Source: Coriobacteriia bacterium (GTDB lineage: Bacteria; Actinomycetota; Coriobacteriia; Coriobacteriales; QAMH01). Taken from it: a stretch of 64,000 nt of DNA. The stretch covers positions 12,133 to 76,132 of the forward strand of contig QAMH01000009.1 of assembly GCA_003149935.1 (NCBI GenBank). Reading direction: 5' to 3'. Made by a program: the position numbers and the translations under genes. Position 1 is the first letter of the stretch. Each line of letters starts with the position of its first letter. Below the pieces are notes generated by a model. That model was not told the DNA's origin. It saw nothing but the letters and a program-made list of their open reading frames with translations, and ran no database searches. Below, piece by piece: positions 58,351-64,000 of the stretch.

Positions 58351-60273
58351 TCACGCCCCATGCTCGGCATCGAAGTCGAGGATGACCGCGTAGAGGTCTT
58401 CGGCAACCTGCTTGGGAATGCCGGGTACGGCTTCGATCTCCTCGAGACTCGCCTCGCGCATGCGCTTGACGCTGCCAAAGTGCTTGAGAAGCTGCTTGCG
58501 CCGTTTAGGGCCCAGGCCGGGAACATCGTCGAGGATGGAGGCAACCATGCCCTTGTCGCGTAGCTCGCGGTGGAAGGTGATCGCAAAACGGTGCGCCTCG
58601 TCGCGCACGTGCTTGACGAGGTAGAGCGAGGGGCTTCCGCTGGGCAGCACGACGGGACCCGTATCATCCCAAGGCACGTAGAGTTCCTCGTCCTTCTTGG
58701 CCAGACCCGCCATGGGAATGTCGAGACCGAGCTCGGAGAGCTCGTTAATGGCAGCCGTGAGCTGCGGCTTGCCGCCGTCGAGGATGAGCAGGTCGGGCCG
58801 TGAGCCAAAGCGCTCGTCAGCCATGCGCTCGGGTGCATAGCGACGACGCAGCACCTCGCTCATCATCGCAAAGTCGTTGGCCTCGCCGTATTCCTTGCGA
58901 ATCTTGAAACGACGGTACTGCGACTTATCGGGCTTGCCATTGGTGAAGACGACCATCGACGCGACGGAATAGTTGCCATGAATGGTCGAAATGTCGAAGC
59001 ATTCGATGCGCATGGGCGGTTCGGGCAACGCGAGCGCGCTTTCGAGCTGCAGCAACGCAAGATCGAGACGTTCCTCGTCGTAACGGGTGCGCATCTTGTG
59101 GCGCATGAGCGCATGCTTGGCGTTGAGCGCCGCAAGGTCGAGCAGCTGATTGCGCTCACCGCGCTCGGGGACGACCACGTGCACTTTTGCGCCATGGGGA
59201 CTCGCGAGGCGCTCGGTGAGCCACTGCTCAAGCGGCCGGGTTACCTCTTCGGGCAGATGCTCGGCGATGACGACCTCGTGTGGGAGCTCGGACGTCTGGT
59301 CATAGTACTTGGAAAGGAACTGGCCCACGAGGTCTGCCTCGGGCACGTTAAGGCCCTTGTCGAGGACGAAATCGTTGCTGATGATGATTCGCCCGTTTCG
59401 CACGACGAAAACATGCGCCGCCGCAATCGTCTCTTCGCGGAAGAATCCGATGACGTCGATGTTGAGCGGACGCGAAAGCACGGCTTTTTGCTTCTCCTGC
59501 AGAGCCTTGATGGCCTCGAGGCGATCGCGCGCGCGTGCGGCATGCTCGAAATCGAGCTCGGCTGCCGCCTCCTTCATCTCGGCTTCGAGCTCCCCCACGA
59601 ACTCGTCACGCTCGCCAGCCAGAAAACGCTCCACGCGGGCAACAAGCGGCGCGTACTCCTCGGGCGTGATAGCCGCGCAACAGGGACCCGTTCCCTTGCC
59701 AATGTGGTAGGCGAAGCAGGCCTTGTCATCGGACGTGGGCCATCTGCCCGCCTCGATCATGCGCGTCATCTTGCGATACTGCTCGCAGGACACGGCGCAA
59801 ATCGGCACGATGCGTCGCACGGTATCGATGGTCTCGCGGGCCGCACGTGCATCGGTGTAGGGCCCAAAATAGCGTGTGCCGCTCTTGTGTTTCTCTCGCG
59901 TGAACTTGATGGCGGGATATGCGGCGCTCTTGGTGATGGCGATGAACGGGTAGCTCTTGTTGTCGCGATAGTCGACGTTGAAGGGCGGATTGTACTGCTG
60001 GATGAGGTTCTTCTCGAGAACGAGCGACTCGGTCTCGTTGTTCACCACGATGTAGTCGAAGGAGGCGACCTGTTCCATCATGAACGGAATCTTGAGCCGC
60101 TCGTCTTGGCCCGACACGTACTGCATCATACGCGCACGTAGGTCGACTGCCTTGCCGACGTACAGGATCTCGCCCTGAGCGTTCTTCCAAAGATAGCAGC
60201 CAGGAGCCTCGGGCACACTCTTCAGCTGCTCGCGCAGGTCGGGTGCAGAGCTATTGTCCGTGCCGCTCGTCAT
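58351..60273 (-). CDS. uvrC: Excinuclease ABC subunit C
   Basis: Makes both incisions in nucleotide excision repair. 640 aa: GIY-YIG domain with APGCYLWKNAQGEILYVGKAVDLRARM, a cysteine/UVR middle region (ELEAEMKEAAAELDFEHAARARDRLEAI), an RNase H-like nuclease domain (FDISTIHGNYSVASMVVF, LLILDGGKPQLTAA), and C-terminal helix-hairpin-helix pair (LDDVPGLGPKRRKQLLKHFG, IEAVPGIPKQVAEDLY). The ATG at 60273 overlaps the preceding gene by 23 bases. Upstream of rapZ as in many actinobacteria. Confidence 0.97.
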   Translation of the reverse strand: MTSGTDNSSAPDLREQLKSVPEAPGCYLWKNAQGEILYVGKAVDLRARMMQYVSGQDERLKIPFMMEQVASFDYIVVNNETESLVLEKNLIQQYNPPFNVDYRDNKSYPFIAITKSAAYPAIKFTREKHKSGTRYFGPYTDARAARETIDTVRRIVPICAVSCEQYRKMTRMIEAGRWPTSDDKACFAYHIGKGTGPCCAAITPEEYAPLVARVERFLAGERDEFVGELEAEMKEAAAELDFEHAARARDRLEAIKALQEKQKAVLSRPLNIDVIGFFREETIAAAHVFVVRNGRIIISNDFVLDKGLNVPEADLVGQFLSKYYDQTSELPHEVVIAEHLPEEVTRPLEQWLTERLASPHGAKVHVVVPERGERNQLLDLAALNAKHALMRHKMRTRYDEERLDLALLQLESALALPEPPMRIECFDISTIHGNYSVASMVVFTNGKPDKSQYRRFKIRKEYGEANDFAMMSEVLRRRYAPERMADERFGSRPDLLILDGGKPQLTAAINELSELGLDIPMAGLAKKDEELYVPWDDTGPVVLPSGSPSLYLVKHVRDEAHRFAITFHRELRDKGMVASILDDVPGLGPKRRKQLLKHFGSVKRMREASLEEIEAVPGIPKQVAEDLYAVILDFDAEHGA

Positions 60274-61411
60274 GACGTGACTCGTGTTCGGGGTCGATGC
60301 CCTCAGTGTCGTATATGACGTCACCACGCCCGTGGCGCTGACGCACCGGATGGAAAAGGCCAATCTTGTACACGATAATGGCCGAGGCGATGAGCAGGAG
60401 GATGAAGATCACCATCTTGGCCGTCCCGCCGAGCACCCACATGAGCAAGGTGCCGACGCAGAGAACGGCCGTCCACAGATAGATGAGCAGGACGGCCTTG
60501 CGCTGCGAATAGCCACGCAGCAGCAGGCGATGATGGATATGGCCGGCATCGGGCGTGGCGATGGATTCGTGCTTGCGCAGACGACGCACGATGGCCGCAG
60601 CCGTATCGATAATGGGAACGAGTGCCACGATGACGGGAACGATGAGTAGCGTGATCGAGAGCAGGCGCGTCGTACCGACAAGCGAGACCGACCCAAGAAG
60701 CAAGCCTAGGAGCATGGAGCCGGAATCCCCCATGAAGATACTTGCCGGGTAGAAGTTATAGATGAGGAAGGCACCGGCCACAGCGGCCGTGATGGCAGCG
60801 AGCAGCGCGGCCTCCGTCTGCTGCAAGGTCATGAACATGATAAAGAGCGTGATAGCCGCCATGCCCGTAATGCCCGCAGCCAGGCCATCGAGGCCGTCGA
60901 TGAGATTGATGATGTTGATGAAGCAGACGAGATATATGACCGTAATGGGATAGGCCCAGAGCCCGAAGTCGATGACAGCAGAGGAGCCGGGAATCTGAAA
61001 CGCGTGCAAAATGGTTCCCGTGCCTGCAATGATGCAGGAGGCAAACAGCTGTCCGAGAAACTTCACACCTGGGCCAAGACTGCGCACGTCATCGATGATA
61101 CCCACGATCACGATGACCGCGAGGCCGATGAGCACACCAAGCGACCTGACGTTGACCTCGCCTGGAATGTAGAGAGGGCCATGCCAAAAGCCAGTACGCT
61201 CGCCAATGTATTCGATGATGACGGCGACGAGCAACCCTCCGAACATGGCGACGCCGCCCAGACGTGGCACGGTGCGACGGTTGACGCGGCGAGGCCCTGG
61301 CTCGTCAACGATACCGCGCGCGATGGCAAAGCGCCTGACAGGGGGAACGAAAGCGGCTGTCGCGGCAAAGGCGATGGCAAAGATCAGCAAGTAGTGTATC
61401 CACGTTTGCAT
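60251..61411 (-). CDS. Undecaprenyl-phosphate N-acetylhexosamine-1-phosphate transferase (WecA/TagO-like)
   Basis: 386 aa, polytopic membrane protein of the MraY/WecA family, about ten membrane segments. DEPGPRRVNRRTVPRLGGVAMFGG is the first conserved loop, LIDGLDGLAAGITG and FMGDSGSMLLGLLLG the catalytic aspartate loops, and HIHHRLLLRGYSQRKAVLLIY the HIHH motif typical of the GlcNAc-1-P branch. It starts wall or capsule polymer synthesis on the lipid carrier. The last ~25 residues are a charged cytoplasmic tail (HGRGDVIYDTEGIDPEHESRHDERHGQ in part). Ribosome site is weak. Confidence 0.93.
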   Translation of the reverse strand: MQTWIHYLLIFAIAFAATAAFVPPVRRFAIARGIVDEPGPRRVNRRTVPRLGGVAMFGGLLVAVIIEYIGERTGFWHGPLYIPGEVNVRSLGVLIGLAVIVIVGIIDDVRSLGPGVKFLGQLFASCIIAGTGTILHAFQIPGSSAVIDFGLWAYPITVIYLVCFINIINLIDGLDGLAAGITGMAAITLFIMFMTLQQTEAALLAAITAAVAGAFLIYNFYPASIFMGDSGSMLLGLLLGSVSLVGTTRLLSITLLIVPVIVALVPIIDTAAAIVRRLRKHESIATPDAGHIHHRLLLRGYSQRKAVLLIYLWTAVLCVGTLLMWVLGGTAKMVIFILLLIASAIIVYKIGLFHPVRQRHGRGDVIYDTEGIDPEHESRHDERHGQ

Positions 61412-61432
61412 GCGGCTTAGTATACGGCATTC

Positions 61433-62281
61433 TTATACGCTGCGTGGATATGAGCCGATAACCTTGACCTCTCGCATCTTCATGCGCAGGCAATTGAGGG
61501 CGACCTGGATATTAGGCTCGTCGGCATAGCCATCGATATCCATGAAGAACATGTAATCGCCGAGTTCCTGCTTGGTGGGTCGCGACTGCACCATCGTGAG
61601 GTTGACGCCGGCGAAGAAGAGCTCCGACAGAATCATTTGCAGCGTACCCGGACGATCGGTATTCATGAAAAGGGCAAGCGTGCTCTTGCCCGGTCCATCG
61701 TGCGCCACCGGCCCCTTGCCAATGATGACAAAACGCGTCTGGCTGCTCAGGTTGTCCTCGATGGCTTCCTCGTAGACATTGATGCCGCAAATCTCGGCGG
61801 CAAGCGGCGAAGCGATGGCTGCAACGCTCTTGTCAGCGGCGGCCATCTCGGCAGCGGCGGCCGTCGAATCAGCAAGGCGCAGCTGCCGATTGGGAAGGTT
61901 CTGGTTAATCCAGCGGCGGCATTGCCCAATGCCCTGTGTATGCGAGGCAATAGTCGTCACCTCATCGAGCGTGGCATCGGGATTGAGCAGCAGTGCCTGA
62001 TGGATGTCAATGGCAATCTCTCCGAGAATCTCGGCGCGCGAAGTAAAAGCAAAGGCATCGAGCACTGCCGTAACCGAGCCCTCGAGGGAGTTCTCGATGG
62101 GGACAACACCGTAGTCGGCCTTGCCGCGCTCGACAGCCTCGAAAACCTCGGGCAGCGAGTCACAAGGCAGTGACTCGTAATCGGCAGATAGCGAACCGCG
62201 CTCGACGAGGGCACGGACAGCCATATCGGAGAACGTCCCGGCAGGACCGAGAAATGCATAGGTGAGCTTATGCTGAGACAT
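61433..62281 (-). CDS. pheA: Prephenate dehydratase
   Basis: Makes phenylpyruvate in phenylalanine synthesis. 282 aa: catalytic part YAFLGPAGTFSDMAVRAL, DYGVVPIENSLEGSVTAVLD, IASHTQGIGQCRRW and the diagnostic SSQTRFVIIGKG, then an ACT regulatory domain (KSTLALFMNTDRPGTLQMIL ... VQSRPTKQELGDYMFFMDIDGY) for phenylalanine feedback. No chorismate mutase domain. Between the glycosyltransferase and the MutY-like gene. Confidence 0.96.
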   Translation of the reverse strand: MSQHKLTYAFLGPAGTFSDMAVRALVERGSLSADYESLPCDSLPEVFEAVERGKADYGVVPIENSLEGSVTAVLDAFAFTSRAEILGEIAIDIHQALLLNPDATLDEVTTIASHTQGIGQCRRWINQNLPNRQLRLADSTAAAAEMAAADKSVAAIASPLAAEICGINVYEEAIEDNLSSQTRFVIIGKGPVAHDGPGKSTLALFMNTDRPGTLQMILSELFFAGVNLTMVQSRPTKQELGDYMFFMDIDGYADEPNIQVALNCLRMKMREVKVIGSYPRSV

Positions 62282-62341
62282 GATGCGAGACCTTTGTTTA
62301 GCTTGCGATGACAGGGCATTTTAGCACAGCCTGGCAGACGC

Positions 62342-63193
62342 CTACTCCGCGCATAGCCACGTATCTCCCTGGCGTGCGATGAAGCCTTCGCGCTCAAGCT
62401 CGCACAGGATCGCCTGAGTCTCCTCAGGCGACGTTGCCTCGCGTCCAGCCTCCAGTTCGCTTCGCGCAAGGCTCTCGGCAAGCTCCTGGCTCGTGAGCGC
62501 GCCATCGATGACGCAACGCAGCAGGTAGGCGCGCTTCTGACGATGACTGCCCTCGAACTTGGACTGTCGCGTATATTGCCTGCTCTTTCGCGTGGGGTTA
62601 ACGGTGGTCTTCTTCAAATAGGCACCGTAATCGAGCAGCGCATAATACCAATCACGCACGCGACGACCATCAGGGCAAGTTGCTTCAACAAGCGGAACGA
62701 GCTCCTTGTCAGACACGGTCTCGTGCTCACTGAAAAACTCGTGGATAAACACGGCACGCACATTGGTCTCGAGGTACATATCAGGCTGCTGGAATGCAAA
62801 TATGCGCACACCCGCAGATGTCGAGGGTCCGATGCCCGGCAACGCAAGCAGCGCCTTCTTGTCGTGTGGAATCTCGCCGCCGTATGTGGCGAATACTTCC
62901 TCGGCGCAGCGCTTGAGATTGAGCGCGCGGCGGTTATAACCCATGCCCTGCCAGAGCTCGAGCACAGGAGGCAGGGGCGCCATCGCCAAATCGGCAACCG
63001 TGGGAAAAGCTTCGAGCCACTGCTCCCAGCGCCCAAGCACGCGGACGACCTGCGTCTGTTGAAGCATGATTTCGGAAAGCAGAATCGCATACGGATCGAA
63101 AGTGTTGCGCCAGGGCAAGTCGCGATAGAGCTCGCGTCCGCGACTCCATACCGTCTCGGTGAATTCGCCGAGCCTCTCGGGCGACACGTCCAT
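62342..63193 (-). CDS. MutY-like HhH-GPD DNA glycosylase lacking the Fe-S cluster
   Basis: 283 aa. HhH-GPD core: LYRDLPWRNTFDPYAILLSEIMLQQTQVVRVLGRW contains the MutY-type catalytic Glu (E41), ALPGIGPSTSAGVRIFAF the hairpin. The position of the usual catalytic Asp (LDGNVKR in MutY) reads YLETNVRAVF, a Glu (E142), and the downstream part DYGAYLKKTTVNPTRKSRQYTRQSKF has none of the four Fe-S cysteines. There is no NUDIX-type C-terminal domain; instead a ~50-residue winged-helix-like end. So it is a member of a MutY-related but cluster-less branch; adenine glycosylase activity is plausible but unproven. 2 bases after the HAD gene. Confidence 0.88.
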   Translation of the reverse strand: MDVSPERLGEFTETVWSRGRELYRDLPWRNTFDPYAILLSEIMLQQTQVVRVLGRWEQWLEAFPTVADLAMAPLPPVLELWQGMGYNRRALNLKRCAEEVFATYGGEIPHDKKALLALPGIGPSTSAGVRIFAFQQPDMYLETNVRAVFIHEFFSEHETVSDKELVPLVEATCPDGRRVRDWYYALLDYGAYLKKTTVNPTRKSRQYTRQSKFEGSHRQKRAYLLRCVIDGALTSQELAESLARSELEAGREATSPEETQAILCELEREGFIARQGDTWLCAE

Positions 63194-63195
63194 CG

Positions 63196-63861
63196 CTACG
63201 AATCCCAGTCGGCAATTTTCCAGCCACGGCGCTCGGCGATGCGCTTGAGCTTTTTGTCTGGATCCACCACGACAACTTCCTTGGCATGCTCGAGCATGGG
63301 AACATCGCTGTAATGGTCGCTATATGCACGCTCGAGTACCCAACCATGCGGACCAAACTTGTCATCACACAACTGTACGAGCAGACGCAATTTCTCGCGG
63401 CCCTGAACGGGAACACCCATGACCCGTCCCGTGTAATGGCCGTCTCTTTCCTCCATGATGGTCGATACCTGACCATCAAAGCCAAGCTCCTCGACGATGG
63501 TCGTCGTGATGGGTTTGAAGGACGCGGATGCTAGCACCACCTTCATGCCCTCAGCGCGGCAGCGCTCGATCTCGCGAATCGCACCGGGGCGGATATGCTT
63601 GCGAATGCGCCTGTTGAAGACATCCATGATCTCGGCATCGACTTCCTCGACCGTCGGCTCGGTGAGCGCCGAGAACAGGAGCTCTCGTGGCGTGGATTCG
63701 ACCAGCGGCAGACGCAGACGATAGCGAATACCCCATATACCCATGAGGAAGGCCTTGTGTATGGGTAGTTGGCGATGGCGCAGCAGGCTCGTCGTGAGCT
63801 TGAGAGGCGACTCTCCGTCGAGAATCGTCCCATCTAGGTCAAATGCGGCTACGCGTATCAA
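63196..63861 (-). CDS. HAD-superfamily phosphatase (IB subfamily, SerB-like)
   Basis: 221 aa from a TTG at 63861 with GGGAGAGG five bases before it. Motif I VAAFDLDGTILDGES at the start, motif II VVLASASFKPI, motif III lysine in QGREKLRLL, motif IV YSDHYSDVPML. IB-type HAD phosphatases act on phosphoserine or similar small phosphates; substrate not determinable. Followed by the MutY-like gene. The DNA upstream has a long palindrome. Confidence 0.9.
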   Translation of the reverse strand: MIRVAAFDLDGTILDGESPLKLTTSLLRHRQLPIHKAFLMGIWGIRYRLRLPLVESTPRELLFSALTEPTVEEVDAEIMDVFNRRIRKHIRPGAIREIERCRAEGMKVVLASASFKPITTTIVEELGFDGQVSTIMEERDGHYTGRVMGVPVQGREKLRLLVQLCDDKFGPHGWVLERAYSDHYSDVPMLEHAKEVVVVDPDKKLKRIAERRGWKIADWDS

Positions 63862-63922
63862 TGCGCCTCTCCCATACGTGAAATAACAAACGTGCGTGCG
63901 CATTATACGCTAAGGGAGGGAC

Positions 63923-64000
63923 GGGCGAGACACATTGGACAGGTACATCTGTCTCATGAACCCCAATGAGACAGATGTACCTGTCCAATGTGTCTCGCCC
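63923..64000. repeat. Perfect 35-bp inverted repeat at the right edge
   Basis: Left arm 63923-63957 and right arm 63966-64000 are perfect complements around an 8-base loop; it may extend past the window. Contains CATTGGACAGGTACATCTGT and TCTCATT-type ends like the gap terminator. Confidence 0.9.

Overview
The window looks like a chromosomal segment of an actinobacterium of the class Coriobacteriia, most likely an Eggerthellaceae relative. The reasons are the moderately high G+C, the whiA-yvcK-rapZ-uvrC cluster, murT/gatD, a membrane-bound [NiFe] hydrogenase with Tat-exported small subunit and cytochrome b, and a molybdopterin oxidoreductase with a divergent PucR-type regulator. No rRNA is present, so the placement rests on gene content only.

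Layout. 1-5.6 kb: the start of a glycosyltransferase, then the housekeeping run metG-tatD-flavin reductase-ksgA (read right to left), with a tandem repeat after ksgA. 5.8-15.1 kb: a more AT-rich accessory island with a metallophosphoesterase, a type I restriction-modification locus (hsdR-hsdM-hsdS) whose specificity gene is broken by an IS256-family element, a stand-alone CdiA-C-like nuclease and a GIY-YIG/DUF4357 protein. 15.1-21.1 kb: rsmI, gap, proB, obgE and a glutamate-cysteine ligase. 21.1-24.2 kb: a LysR regulator diverging from a phenylacetate-CoA-ligase-like enzyme and a LysR ligand-binding domain without a DNA-binding domain. 24.4-29.2 kb: an FKBP isomerase, a two-subunit molybdopterin enzyme and a divergent PucR regulator, with two identical-pattern palindromes between them.

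29.3-36.3 kb: a tight four-gene operon (ArsM-like methyltransferase, leucine-rich-repeat protein, VWA/DUF2201 protein, MoxR ATPase fused to a second copy of the same methyltransferase type). This is the best candidate for an undescribed system. 36.3-42.1 kb: tRNA-Thr, rdgB, rph, murI, pepF, tmRNA and smpB. 42.3-47.4 kb: the [NiFe] hydrogenase operon (small, large, cytochrome b), then a shikimate-kinase-like protein and a hydrogenase maturation protease. 47.5-64 kb: almost all minus strand: rplM-rpsI, a DUF4013-like membrane protein, gatD-murT-rsfS-yqeK-(41-aa ORF)-nadD-proA, whiA-yvcK-rapZ, uvrC, a GlcNAc-1-P transferase, pheA, an unusual MutY-like glycosylase and a HAD phosphatase.

The intergenic DNA is rich in structured repeats. 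The most striking is a family with core GCGCA-N12-GTCTAGG, present as five copies in the same ++--- orientation at two loci (17.1-17.3 kb and 46.05-46.24 kb). A second dispersed inverted-repeat family, recognised by CGAAATGACA and the peptide FERSEAESRNL, occurs at five places, once inside a coding sequence.
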